From: Alcaligenaceae bacterium
Lineage (GTDB): Bacteria; Pseudomonadota; Gammaproteobacteria; Burkholderiales; Burkholderiaceae_B
Reading direction: 5' to 3'
Length of the DNA: 64,000 nt
NCBI GenBank assembly: GCA_013416395.1
Contig: JACCEP010000005.1
Location: 124,001-188,000 of the forward strand
The notes under the pieces are model-generated. The model searched no databases, was not told the origin of the DNA, and worked only from the letters and a program-made list of their open reading frames with translations. Below, in pieces: positions 54,607 through 63,422 of the stretch. Within the stretch, counting starts at the first letter, position 1; every line of letters starts with the position of its first letter. A program made the translations under genes and the position numbers.

Positions 54607-56241
54607 ATGTTTCTGCGCAGTGTTTCCCTCGTTCTTTCTATGAGTGGCTATGGCTCTCTTCAAAACAGGTTCTTTGGGCAGTTTTGTGGGTCTTTAACAA
54701 ACATGATGGCCCGCTGGGCACGCCTGTTGATGCTGGGTTGGTCGCTGGCAATTGCTGCGCCCGCCGAAGCAGTACAACAGACCTTGCTAAAACTACAGGT
54801 GGGCGAGGTAAAAGTGCTGGCGCTTCCCGATGCGGCGCGAGTTGCGGTGGGCGATGGCCATGTTGTTCATGCGGTCGCCACCGATGACAAAGAAGTCATT
54901 ATTTTTGCTCGTAACGAAGGTTCTAGTGTCGTGCAAATATGGTCTGGGGACGGCAGACGACGTGAGTATCGGGTCGAGATAGCGCCTGAGGGTGCAAGAC
55001 AGGCGCAGAATGAGTTGCAGACGCTGCTTTCTCGCATACCCGGCGCACGCACAAGCGTTATGGGTGACAAACTCCTCGTCGAGGGTGATCTCTTGTCTGA
55101 TGAAGACCGGGCGCGTGTTGCCGTGCTGGCTCAGCGTTATCCGCAACTCGTTGATCTAACTGGTCAGGTAGGCTGGGACAGTATGGTGCTTCTTGATGTG
55201 CAGGTTGTTGAAGTGCCACGTTCACGCATGCGTGAGTTCGGATTGCGATGGCCTGGAACATGGTCAGGTGGCGTAACAACCGGCGTGCTGTGGGATACCG
55301 GAACCCGCAACCTTCAGGCGCGGCCGGGTGAGTCTGTTTTTCCTGGCCCCTATCCAAGCAATACTGTTGCGGGCTATTTTGGGCTAAATGCTTTGCTGTC
55401 GGCACGCATACAGGCGTTGGCGCAATCTGGTGAGGCAGTGGTGCTGGCGCAGCCTCAGCTTCTGGCGCGCAGTGGTGCTACGGCAGAGTTTCTCGCGGGT
55501 GGCGAGGTGCCCTATTCCACGGTTGACGCCGATGGAAACAGCCGTACCGTATTTAAGCCTTACGGGGTCTCGTTGCGTATTACACCGCAGCTTGAACGTG
55601 GTGGTGTGGTGCGCTCTCGTATTGAGGTTGAAGTCAGTGCCGTTGACAATGGCATGCCGGCCATCAATGGTCCGTCGCTTAAAACCCGCCGTGCTGTCAC
55701 CGAGTTTAATGTACGCTCGGGGCAGACGTTGGTACTTGCCGGTTTCTTGTCGCGCGAGTCTTCCGCTCAAAACGACGGAGTTCCCGGCCTGGCGCGTTTG
55801 CCGCTTATGGGTGGGCTGTTTCGTGCAAACCGACATCAGCGGGTGGAAACCGAACTGGCTGTTTTTGTTACGCCGCTGTTGGTGTCAGCGGAGCATCCAG
55901 GCTTTACAGATCGCATAGAGCGCAGCCGCCACATTCTTAACGCAACGTTCCCGGCCCCTCCACTGCTTAACTCCTTTTCGCCCGTGTCTGCCGACCTTCC
56001 TGAGTCTGCGATGTCTGATAGTACAGGGTGGAATCCTTGGGCAGGGCAGGGGTCTCAATGGCAAGACCAGCCCGATAAAGCGCAGATTGCCGTTGTCGGC
56101 ATGTCGCCTGTCGCTGCGGGAAACACCGCTCATACAGCCAAAGATGAAGCGCTGACGCATACCTCCGGTGCGCTGTACTTTTCACACGGTGCGCCGTCGT
56201 GGCAACACGCGGGGAAAAACCGTTACGACTTCAAGGACTAA
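54607..56241 (+). CDS. cpaC: Type II/IV secretin CpaC/RcpA
   Basis: A 544-residue outer-membrane secretin. A long leader with hydrophobic segment ends in IAAPAEA (about residue 55). The N-domain has LQVGEVKVLALPDAARVAVG and a BON-like region. The secretin core includes VVLAQPQLLARSGATAEFLA, GGEVPY, FKPYGVSLRITPQLERG and RSGQTLVLAGFLSRE. The last 90 residues are low-complexity. The multimer forms the exit pore for the pilus. A start nearer residue 33 (MMARWARLL) may be the true one, since a 55-residue leader is long. Confidence 0.9.
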   Translation: MFLRSVSLVLSMSGYGSLQNRFFGQFCGSLTNMMARWARLLMLGWSLAIAAPAEAVQQTLLKLQVGEVKVLALPDAARVAVGDGHVVHAVATDDKEVIIFARNEGSSVVQIWSGDGRRREYRVEIAPEGARQAQNELQTLLSRIPGARTSVMGDKLLVEGDLLSDEDRARVAVLAQRYPQLVDLTGQVGWDSMVLLDVQVVEVPRSRMREFGLRWPGTWSGGVTTGVLWDTGTRNLQARPGESVFPGPYPSNTVAGYFGLNALLSARIQALAQSGEAVVLAQPQLLARSGATAEFLAGGEVPYSTVDADGNSRTVFKPYGVSLRITPQLERGGVVRSRIEVEVSAVDNGMPAINGPSLKTRRAVTEFNVRSGQTLVLAGFLSRESSAQNDGVPGLARLPLMGGLFRANRHQRVETELAVFVTPLLVSAEHPGFTDRIERSRHILNATFPAPPLLNSFSPVSADLPESAMSDSTGWNPWAGQGSQWQDQPDKAQIAVVGMSPVAAGNTAHTAKDEALTHTSGALYFSHGAPSWQHAGKNRYDFKD

Positions 56242-56245
56242 CCCT

Positions 56246-58096
56246 ATGCTCGAGTTAGATGTTCGCCTGCAGAACGGCACAATTCGTCGTGTTGCCCTGT
56301 CACTCCCCCTGGATATTGGCCGAGCGCCTGAGTGTGGGCTTACCTTGAAATCATGGAGGGTCGCGCGACGGCATGCACGTATTGAGCTTAGGGCGGCCGG
56401 TATGTTTATTGTCGACACCGGTACGTTGATCGGTACGTTTGTTAACGAGCGGCACGTAGCAGATTATGGGCCGCTGCAGCCTGGCGACGAAATCATGATT
56501 GGTCCCTACTTGCTGCGGATTCATGCTTTCGAAGAACAGGTCTCGCCCTCATTGGGTCAGCAGGCCTGCACCATGTCGGCACAGCTTGCTGCAGATACGC
56601 TTGTCAGTAACAACCAGCAGTTAGCGATGTCTGGTCCTGCTCCATCTGCTTTACCAGATTTGGCGGAACTGTGTGTGCATACGCAGAAGCCAATTTCGGG
56701 CGCAGAGGGGGGCACGCATCAAAGCATTAATGGTGCCGCGAATGAAAGCCATCTAATCACGCAGCGTATGTGCATGACGTCGAACGATGGGCATCAGGTC
56801 TCGCCTGAACGCGAGGCCATGGCTGCAGCCATGGCGCTGCACCGGCGGCGCCTGCATGGGCAGCTGCTTGAGGCGCTTGACCTGCGTCGTCGCGATGTGT
56901 CCAGCCTTAGTGATGCCGCTTTGCGCGCCGAGGCGAGCACTGTCTTGCATCAGATTATCGAGGGCGATACGTTGCTGCCAATCTGGGCAGATCGAGCCCG
57001 GCTGCTTGATGAGGTTGTCAACGAAGCCGTTGGCCTGGGTCCCCTCGAGGCCTTGCTTGCCGATCACCGTGTCAGTGAGATTATGGTGAATCGCCATGAT
57101 GAGCTGTTTATCGAAGTGGAGGGGCGGTTGCGCCGTCATCCGGCGTGTTTCAGTAGTGAGCAGGCCGTGCGTGAGGTGATGGAGCGTATTGTGGCCCCCT
57201 TGGGCAGACGCATTGACGAGAGTTCGCCCATGGTTGACGCACGCTTGCCCGATGGCTCGCGCGTCAATGCAGTCATCGCGCCGATTGCCTTGCGCGGTAA
57301 CAGCCTCACGATAAGAAAGTTTCCGGATCGACGGTTGGGCATGCAAGATCTGGTCAGCGCGGGCTCGCTCAGTGCTGACATGAGCATGTTTCTCGCTGCC
57401 TGCGTTCGTGCACGCAAAAATATTGTTGTGTCCGGTGGCACGGGCTCTGGCAAGACCACATTACTCAATATTTTGTCCAACTGCATTGCCGATGGCGAAC
57501 GTGTTATTACCATTGAGGACGCGGCCGAGTTGCGTTTGGAACATCCGCATCTGGTGGCGCTCGAGGCCAGGCCTGCCAACACCGAAGGGCGTGGGCAGGT
57601 GAAGATCCGTGATCTGGTTCGTAACGCATTGCGCATGCGCCCTGATCGTATCGTAATCGGAGAGTGTCGTGGCGAAGAAGCGTTTGACATGCTTGCTGCG
57701 ATGAATACCGGGCATGAGGGCTCACTAACCACGCTGCATGCCAATAGCCCACGTGATGCGTTGGCGAGGCTGGAAACCATGGTCTTGATGGCGGGTATGA
57801 GTTTGCCGTTGTCTGCGGTTCGTGAGCACATCTCGGCCAGTATCGATTTTATTGTGCAGCAGTCCCGACTGGGTGAAGGCCGGCGTCTGGTCACCTCTAT
57901 TGTTGAAGTTACTGGCATGGAGAGTGGACGAATCCAGACGCAGGAAGTATTCCGCTTCAGGCCGGGTCCGCCTCCTGGCTTTGAAGGCTGCGGGGTGGTG
58001 CCCGAATGCTTTCGAGGCAGCGACGGCCTCGTTTCTTTATCTGTATCCATGTTTGAAAACCGTTTTATGCCTGCCTGGACGGACAGCCCTTCTTGA
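56246..58096 (+). CDS. cpaF: FHA domain-CpaF fusion ATPase
   Basis: A 616-residue cytoplasmic protein. Residues 1-100 form an FHA domain: IGRAPECGLTLKSWRVARRH, with GTFVNERHV (phosphothreonine-binding Gly/Arg/Ser/Asn pattern). A linker of about 90 residues follows. Then comes the CpaF/VirB11-type hexameric ATPase: VSEIMVNRHDELFIEVEGR, DARLPDGSRVNAV, Walker A GGTGSGKTT (Gly397-Thr405, Lys403), and MRPDRIVIGECRGEEAFDML. It powers pilus assembly. The FHA domain is absent from Caulobacter CpaF; the locus lacks TadZ/CpaE, so it may supply the localisation or phospho-control function. Start 56246 is preferred over the upstream frame. Confidence 0.92.
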   Translation: MLELDVRLQNGTIRRVALSLPLDIGRAPECGLTLKSWRVARRHARIELRAAGMFIVDTGTLIGTFVNERHVADYGPLQPGDEIMIGPYLLRIHAFEEQVSPSLGQQACTMSAQLAADTLVSNNQQLAMSGPAPSALPDLAELCVHTQKPISGAEGGTHQSINGAANESHLITQRMCMTSNDGHQVSPEREAMAAAMALHRRRLHGQLLEALDLRRRDVSSLSDAALRAEASTVLHQIIEGDTLLPIWADRARLLDEVVNEAVGLGPLEALLADHRVSEIMVNRHDELFIEVEGRLRRHPACFSSEQAVREVMERIVAPLGRRIDESSPMVDARLPDGSRVNAVIAPIALRGNSLTIRKFPDRRLGMQDLVSAGSLSADMSMFLAACVRARKNIVVSGGTGSGKTTLLNILSNCIADGERVITIEDAAELRLEHPHLVALEARPANTEGRGQVKIRDLVRNALRMRPDRIVIGECRGEEAFDMLAAMNTGHEGSLTTLHANSPRDALARLETMVLMAGMSLPLSAVREHISASIDFIVQQSRLGEGRRLVTSIVEVTGMESGRIQTQEVFRFRPGPPPGFEGCGVVPECFRGSDGLVSLSVSMFENRFMPAWTDSPS

Positions 58097-58106
58097 AGAG
58101 GTTTAT

Positions 58107-58952
58107 ATGATCGTGCTGTTTGTTCTGGCCAGTGCAATCGCAGTCGCCGCCAGTGGCTGGCTGTTGCTGCATTGTTTGGCACGGGCCTACCTCCGATACC
58201 GGCAGCGTTTTGACACTTATATCGCAGGTGGCATGGAAGAGCTTTTTCTTTTCCCTGATCCGGGTAGGCTTTGGATAGCCAATCTTGTACTGTGTACGGT
58301 GGCAGGTGTGGTGGGTTACCTGCTGACGGGCGCCATATGGATCGCCGCAGCGATGGCGTTTGTGATGCTGGCAGTGCCGCGCTACGGCTTGCGATCTGCA
58401 CGTCGGCGGCGATGGGCGCGTTTTGAAACGCAGCTACCCGATCTGCTCATGGCACTGGCGGCGGCGCTCAGGGCGGGTGCCGGCTTGCAGTCAGCGTTGA
58501 GTTCGCTGGTGCCGCAGTCACCGCAGCCACTTAGGCAAGAATTTGGCCTGCTTTTGCGACAACAGCGGCTCGGTGTACCGCTGGACCAAGGCCTCGACAG
58601 TCTGTTGTTGCGTATGCCTGTTGAAGGTGCACGCCTTGTTGTGTCGGCGCTCAAGATTGCTACGCGAAGTGGTGGCAGTCTTGCTGCCACACTGGATGGT
58701 ATGGCCGCTACGCTTAGAGCGCGCTTGCATATGCAGGCACGAGTCCAGGCGTTGACTTCCCAAGGGCGTCTGCAGGCATGGCTCATGGCCGCCATGCCTC
58801 CTGTTTTGGCCATGGTTTTGCATTATCTCGATCCCGACGCCATGCAGCGGCTATGGGCCACCCCCATCGGTTGGACAGCACTGGCCGTTATTGTGGTGCT
58901 TGAAACAGTGGGCATATTGCTTGTGCGTCGTATTGTCACCATCCAGATTTAA
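58107..58952 (+). CDS. tadB: Platform protein TadB
   Basis: A 281-residue inner-membrane protein of the T2SSF/TadB family. There are N-terminal helices at about 2-22 and 52-88, the cytoplasmic core with TQLPDLLMALAAALRAGAGLQ and ALKIATRSGGSLAATLDGMA (the GG motif of T2SSF), and C-terminal helices. It forms the inner-membrane platform with TadC. The start at 58107 lies 10 bases after the cpaF stop; the long upstream frame is a shadow. Confidence 0.9.
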   Translation: MIVLFVLASAIAVAASGWLLLHCLARAYLRYRQRFDTYIAGGMEELFLFPDPGRLWIANLVLCTVAGVVGYLLTGAIWIAAAMAFVMLAVPRYGLRSARRRRWARFETQLPDLLMALAAALRAGAGLQSALSSLVPQSPQPLRQEFGLLLRQQRLGVPLDQGLDSLLLRMPVEGARLVVSALKIATRSGGSLAATLDGMAATLRARLHMQARVQALTSQGRLQAWLMAAMPPVLAMVLHYLDPDAMQRLWATPIGWTALAVIVVLETVGILLVRRIVTIQI

Positions 58953-58962
58953 AGGGTCCATT

Positions 58963-59835
58963 ATGTTATTTGCTATCAGTTGGATCATGGCCGGCCTGTC
59001 GCTGTTTCTGGCTGTATGGTTTGTGGCAAGACCATGGGCGCTGCAATCTGTGGCAGGCCCGACGCCTCAACGACGCATGTTGGCCATGGCGTGGCCGTGG
59101 CTACAGGTGCTGGGGCGGGCGTGTGATCCATTTATTCCTGCTGCCATGCGCCAGTATCTGAGCAAACAGATTGAGTTGGCCGGCCTTGATCCGATCTGGA
59201 AGTGTCGGCATATCGTTGCGCTGCAATGCTTGTCTGCGGGGCTTGCTTGGGCCATGTGTGCCATGGTGCTTTATGGTTTTGTGCAGGTGCCAACGGGCCA
59301 TGCGCTTGGGTTGAGCATGGCGATGGCAATACCGTGCGCATGGCTTCCGTTACAGCGCGTGCGTGAGCGTGGGCGGCAGCGTCAGGCGCATATTTTGCGA
59401 GAGTTTCCTTTTATGCTCGATATGACCGTATTGTGTGTCGAGGCAGGGTTAAATCTTCAAGGCGCCTTGCAACAGGCAGCACTCCACGGGCCCGATGGCC
59501 CTCTGCGTGCCGAGTTGCGACATGTACTGGCCGACGTTCGTGCCGGTGTGACGCGGGAGCACGCCTTGGCGCAGATGGCAATACGTACGGATCTGCCACC
59601 TGTGCGTGCGTTTGTGACTGTTGTCGAGCAGGCGGGGCGCATGGGCATGAACCTGGCGCCGCTTTTGCGAGCTCAGGCAGATCAGCAGCGCGCTGAACGT
59701 TTTTTGCGTGCAGAGAAGAAAGCCATGGAGGCACCGGTAAAGCTGCTTTTTCCGCTGGTGTTTTGTGTGTTTCCGGGCACCTTCATCATTATTGCGTTTC
59801 CGGTGGTTTCCAGGCTGCTGGATGCGGGGTTCTAG
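58963..59835 (+). CDS. tadC: Platform protein TadC
   Basis: A 290-residue partner of TadB, also with the T2SSF fold: REFPFMLDMTVLCVEAGLNL, ALAQMAIRTDLPPVRAFVTV with the conserved QAGRMGMNLAPLLRAQADQQ, and a terminal helix KLLFPLVFCVFPGTFIIIAF. It begins 10 bases after tadB. Start 58963 fits the helix MLFAISWIMAGLSLFLAVWF. Confidence 0.9.
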   Translation: MLFAISWIMAGLSLFLAVWFVARPWALQSVAGPTPQRRMLAMAWPWLQVLGRACDPFIPAAMRQYLSKQIELAGLDPIWKCRHIVALQCLSAGLAWAMCAMVLYGFVQVPTGHALGLSMAMAIPCAWLPLQRVRERGRQRQAHILREFPFMLDMTVLCVEAGLNLQGALQQAALHGPDGPLRAELRHVLADVRAGVTREHALAQMAIRTDLPPVRAFVTVVEQAGRMGMNLAPLLRAQADQQRAERFLRAEKKAMEAPVKLLFPLVFCVFPGTFIIIAFPVVSRLLDAGF

Positions 59836-59841
59836 TCGTCC

Positions 59842-60165
59842 ATGAAACTGATGTCTGCCCGTTCATTTTCTGCACGTTTGTTCGGTCTGCTTGGCCGTCC
59901 ACGCCTTGATGCACATACCGGGCTTTATCTGCCAGGTTGTCGCAGCATCCACACGTTTGGCATGGCTTATGCCATTGATGTGTTGTTTGTTGACCGATAC
60001 GGCCATGTGTTCAGGCGCATTGATGCGTTGCCGCCTTGGCGGGTTGCCATCTGTATTCGGGCGGATGGCGTGGTTGAACTGCCCGCAGGCTATTGTGCGA
60101 CGCATGCTGATTATGCAATCGGCGTGGCCCATGCTGTGCGTGAGGCAACATCTGCCGCATCTTGA
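59842..60165 (+). CDS. DUF192 family protein
   Basis: A 107-residue protein with the DUF192 pattern: GRPRLDAHTGLYLPGCRSIH, HTFGMAYAIDVLFVDRYGHV, and VVELPAGYCATHADYAIG. The family is of unknown function, often near tad and other surface genes. Unlike many members it has no signal peptide. It begins 6 bases after tadC and closes the operon. The stop overlaps the first unit of a heptanucleotide tandem repeat. Confidence 0.85.
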   Translation: MKLMSARSFSARLFGLLGRPRLDAHTGLYLPGCRSIHTFGMAYAIDVLFVDRYGHVFRRIDALPPWRVAICIRADGVVELPAGYCATHADYAIGVAHAVREATSAAS

Positions 60166-60217
60166 ACCCCGAATCCCGAGCCTCGAACCTCGAACCCCGA
60201 ATATCGAACATCGATCA
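60162..60217. repeat. Heptanucleotide tandem repeat array
   Basis: Eight 7-base units can be read with consensus TCGAACC: TTGAACC, CCGAATC, CCGAGCC, TCGAACC, TCGAACC, CCGAATA, TCGAACA, TCGATCA. The units are imperfect except for two identical neighbours. The array begins on the stop codon of the DUF192 gene and runs into the intergenic space before the convergent membrane protein gene. Confidence 0.65.
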
Positions 60218-60301
60218 AGCACCAGGCATCAGGAGTTGAACAGCAAACGTCGAACATCAACACTATCAGCCTCGCGCCGTGACGCCTGCGCAGCCCCAAG
60301 A

Positions 60302-61075
60302 CTAGCGATCAGAAGGGTAATTGGCGCCGAACACGCTAATGTAAGCAGGGTAAAAACTGCAATATAAGACTGCTGCCACAATGATGTTGACTGGCGTCAG
60401 CATTATTTGTACAGCGCCCGGTGAGAGCCCCATGCCACTAATAAGGGTGCCTGCCATCTGGATGGCAAAGAAAATGGCGGCCCAGGCAGTACCGTACGCC
60501 AGAAAAGGCCATTTATTGCGCCAGCATGCCACCATCGAATAAAACAGGGCCTGCGACATTTTGATGCCGTGCCAGCCGATTAGCGCGGGTGCGTGCCAGA
60601 ACAGCGCTGAAATAACCACATACAGCAGGCCAAAGGCAATAAAGGGCCCGCGCATGGCCTGAAACAATGCGTGTTCGTTAATAACCCCTTCGCTGTCAAT
60701 GGCGCTTGAAAGCGTGTCCATAAATGGCAATGTTGCGAGAAAACCGGCTGCTATACAAAATGCGAGATAGGCCAGGCCCAAGCCAAGTAAGGCCTTGCGG
60801 GTGTCCATGGCGCGTAATGGGGCAAGCCACATGGGTAGTTGCATGGGCTTGCCTGCGACAATGGTACGGCAGGCACAAAGCGTAATAAATGTGAGCATGG
60901 GCGTAATGGCAATCAGCGCCATCTGGCCGATAATCGGGATGAGGTAGCTGACCGTGATCAGAAAGCCCGTGACCAGGCTCCAGAAAAACATGGCCATGGG
61001 CTGGCTTCTGAAAATAGTGAAACCGTCTAGTATCCAGCGCCAGCCTGCAGAAAGAGGCAAGGTTGCAGCTTGCAT
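60302..61075 (-). CDS. BPSS1780-family membrane protein
   Basis: A 257-residue inner-membrane protein with about six helices. LSAGWRWILDGFTIFRSQPM near the N-terminus is the family hallmark, followed by LITVSYLIPIIGQMALIAIT and LFWHAPALIGWHGIKMSQAL. Function is unknown. The start at 61075 (MQAATLPL) is the family start; the longer frame to 61306 overlaps the homoserine kinase gene antisense-free and is not plausible. It lies 13 bases after that gene on the same strand, so they share a transcript. Confidence 0.88.
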   Translation of the reverse strand: MQAATLPLSAGWRWILDGFTIFRSQPMAMFFWSLVTGFLITVSYLIPIIGQMALIAITPMLTFITLCACRTIVAGKPMQLPMWLAPLRAMDTRKALLGLGLAYLAFCIAAGFLATLPFMDTLSSAIDSEGVINEHALFQAMRGPFIAFGLLYVVISALFWHAPALIGWHGIKMSQALFYSMVACWRNKWPFLAYGTAWAAIFFAIQMAGTLISGMGLSPGAVQIMLTPVNIIVAAVLYCSFYPAYISVFGANYPSDR

Positions 61076-61088
61076 GATGAGCCTAATC

Positions 61089-62054
61089 TTAAAGTGCAGG
61101 AGCAGGCGTCGAGCGCCGCTCCTGGAGAATGCGTTCGAAATGGCGCGGGTCGTGGGGTTTGAGAGTTTGCGCTGGACGAGGCAGATAGTAGTCGTACAGG
61201 CGAGATACCCAGAATCGCAATGCGGCCGCTTGCAAAAGCGAGGGCCATGCGAGTTTTTCTTCGTCGGTGAAGGGGCGTATGCCCGCGTAGGCAATGAGCC
61301 AGGCACTTAGGCGCTCGGTGTCAAAAACACCGGTGGCACGATCTATACACCAATCATTGACGCTAACTGCTACGTCGAACAGCCAGGCGTCGCAACCTGC
61401 AAAATAAAAATCAATGATGCCGCCCATACGTGGCATGTCGAACGTACCGTCAAACAGTACATTATCGCGGAACAGGTCACAGTGAGCGGGGCCGCGTGGC
61501 AGGGCTTGATACAGAGGCGTTGCGGCGAACCGGGTTTGTTCATCAAGCGTTTGCAGGATCATCTGGGCCTGGTGTTTGCTTAGAAACGGCAATACCTTTG
61601 GTATGGTTTCCTGCCACCATGACAAGCCACGCAGATTGGGCTGTTCAAGCTTGAAATTGCGCCCCATGAGGTGAGCCTGGGCCAGGGTGGCACCTGCAAG
61701 CGCGCAGTGTGCTGCACTGGGCGAGGCCTCGTACCCACCAGACAGTTTTGACACGATGGCGCAGGGTTTGCCGTGCAGTCTGGTTAGCAGACTGCCATCG
61801 CGCAATGCCTGGGGGTGGGGCACAGGTACGCCGCCTGTCGCCAGATGGTGCATGAGTTCGATATAAAATGGCAGCTGTTCGAACGTTAACACCTCAAACA
61901 CGGTCAGCACATATTCGCCCGTGGTGGTGTTAAGAAAATAATTGGTGTTTTCGATCCCGGCGGTTATACCTCGTAAAGAAACAAGGTCGCCAAGAGTGTA
62001 GCGGGTAAGAAGCTCGCGCGCGTCGCTGTCGCTGACGGGGGTGAAAACGGCCAT
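61089..62054 (-). CDS. thrB: Homoserine kinase (APH-fold type)
   Basis: A 321-residue kinase that phosphorylates homoserine for threonine synthesis. It is of the aminoglycoside-phosphotransferase-fold type found in pseudomonads and betaproteobacteria. Features are RGITAGIENTNYFLNTTTGE, YVLTVFEVLTFEQLPFYIEL, the catalytic GPAHCDLFRDNVLFDG (HxDxxxxN) and MGGIIDFYFAGCDAWLFDVA with the metal-binding Asp. The start at 62054 (MAVFTPVSD) is the family start. A terminator-like hairpin lies about 40 bases upstream. Confidence 0.95.
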   Translation of the reverse strand: MAVFTPVSDSDARELLTRYTLGDLVSLRGITAGIENTNYFLNTTTGEYVLTVFEVLTFEQLPFYIELMHHLATGGVPVPHPQALRDGSLLTRLHGKPCAIVSKLSGGYEASPSAAHCALAGATLAQAHLMGRNFKLEQPNLRGLSWWQETIPKVLPFLSKHQAQMILQTLDEQTRFAATPLYQALPRGPAHCDLFRDNVLFDGTFDMPRMGGIIDFYFAGCDAWLFDVAVSVNDWCIDRATGVFDTERLSAWLIAYAGIRPFTDEEKLAWPSLLQAAALRFWVSRLYDYYLPRPAQTLKPHDPRHFERILQERRSTPAPAL

Positions 62055-62083
62055 GGGGCGGTAAACTCTGGAAAAAAACAGGG

Positions 62084-62110
62084 CTAAAAAAAGGCCCGCT
62101 AATACGGGCA
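62084..62110 (-). terminator. Terminator-like hairpin upstream of thrB
   Basis: On the minus strand GCCCG-TATTAG-CGGGC is followed by C and seven T. It is between any thrB promoter and the thrB ATG. It could be an attenuator, or the end of an unseen upstream transcript. The stem is only 5 bp, so strength is moderate. Confidence 0.5.
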
Positions 62111-62339
62111 CTTGATTTTAGTCGATCAAGGCCGTCCCTGCTTGGCGTGCCACGGTCCTATGTAGGTGTGCTGCCGGGCGCAAGGCTGCGACAGGCAATA
62201 AACTCTGCCGTGTCGCGTCTTCGTGACTCACAATATGGCAGCCAAATTCTCGTCGCGGCACCTAATGCCACAGCCCCGGTGCCCGCGTTATCCAACGGCA
62301 AATCTTAAAATGCCCGACAATAGTGTCTGCTTCTGATTA

Positions 62340-63365
62340 GTGTTTCTTCACGTGACTGATTCTTTACCGCCTGTAGTTTTCCCTAGCCTCTCTGGCTGGC
62401 GCCTTTGCGTCGCGCCCATGATAGACGTAACTGATCGGCATTGCCGTTTCTTCCATCGCCTGTTGGCGCCGAGCGCGCGTCTCTATACTGAAATGATCAC
62501 CACCGGTGCGCTGATGCACGGTGATGTGTCGCGGCATCTGGATTTTGACGTGGCCGAGCACCCGGTGGCTCTGCAGTTGGGCGGAAGCGAGCCTGACGCC
62601 CTGGCGCGTTCGGCGCGTCTGGGCCAGCAGTGGGGCTATGACGAGATAAATCTTAATTGTGGCTGTCCATCAGAACGGGTGCAGCGCGGCGCGTTTGGTG
62701 CATGCCTTATGGCCGAGCCCAATCTGGTGGCTGATTGTGTCAAAGCCATGCAAGATGTTGTGTCAGTTCCGGTAACGGTAAAACACCGGCTTGGGCTGGA
62801 CTACGATGATTCATACGGTTTTGTGCGCGACTTTGTCGGAACGCTTCATCATGCAGGCTGTCGTGTATTTGTCGTGCATGCGCGTAATGCAGTGCTCAAG
62901 GGGTTATCGCCCAAAGACAACCGGCAGATCCCTCCTTTGCGCTACGATGCAGCTCGCCAACTCAAGGCCGACTTTCCTGACAGTGTTTTTGTGCTTAACG
63001 GCGGCATAACAGAAGCCGAGCAATCGAAGTTGCTTCTGAGCGAGTTTGATGGCGTAATGTTGGGTCGTGCTGCCTGGCATCAGCCGGGCGTTTTGTCCGA
63101 GATTTCGCAGCTTGTCGGTGAACCTTCGAGTTTGACGCCGGACGAGGTGGTGGAGGCGATGATGGCCTACGCGGAGAGCCAGCACGGGCAGGGCGTGCCG
63201 CTGCGAATGATAACGCGGGCCATGCTGGGCTGGATGACGGGCAGGGCGGGAGCGCGCCAGTGGCGGCGCACCCTTTCGGATCAGTCGTTGCTGAATAAAA
63301 ACGATGCCCGCCTGATAGGGCGGGCATGGGAAGATTTGCAACAACGTGTAGCCCCGCCAGCGTAA
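62340..63365 (+). CDS. dusA: tRNA-dihydrouridine synthase A
   Basis: A 341-residue flavin enzyme that reduces uridine to dihydrouridine in the tRNA D-loop (U20). It has VAPMIDVTDRHCRFFHRLL, the catalytic Cys in EINLNCGCPSERVQ, GACLMAEPNLVADCVKAM, VTVKHRLGLDYDDSY, FVVHARNAVLKGLSPKDNR and VMLGRAAWHQP. DusA rather than DusB/C is indicated by MIDVTDRHCR and GLSPKDNR. No ATG is near the family N-terminus: GTG at 62340 or 62352 is used, without a clear ribosome-binding site. Confidence 0.95.
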   Translation: MFLHVTDSLPPVVFPSLSGWRLCVAPMIDVTDRHCRFFHRLLAPSARLYTEMITTGALMHGDVSRHLDFDVAEHPVALQLGGSEPDALARSARLGQQWGYDEINLNCGCPSERVQRGAFGACLMAEPNLVADCVKAMQDVVSVPVTVKHRLGLDYDDSYGFVRDFVGTLHHAGCRVFVVHARNAVLKGLSPKDNRQIPPLRYDAARQLKADFPDSVFVLNGGITEAEQSKLLLSEFDGVMLGRAAWHQPGVLSEISQLVGEPSSLTPDEVVEAMMAYAESQHGQGVPLRMITRAMLGWMTGRAGARQWRRTLSDQSLLNKNDARLIGRAWEDLQQRVAPPA

Positions 63366-63422
63366 ATGCGTGGGCTGGCTGGTTTATGCACCCCTGGCAT
63401 GAGCTGCAGGGCGCGATCGTTG

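Noticed and set aside
57136-58401. 421-residue minus-strand frame over cpaF and tadB
   Set aside because: Antisense to well-recognised domains on the plus strand; no family motif of its own.
60302-61306. Longer start for the BPSS1780-type gene at 61306
   Set aside because: The extra 77 residues overlap thrB in another frame and lack family similarity; MQAATLPL at 61075 is the natural start.
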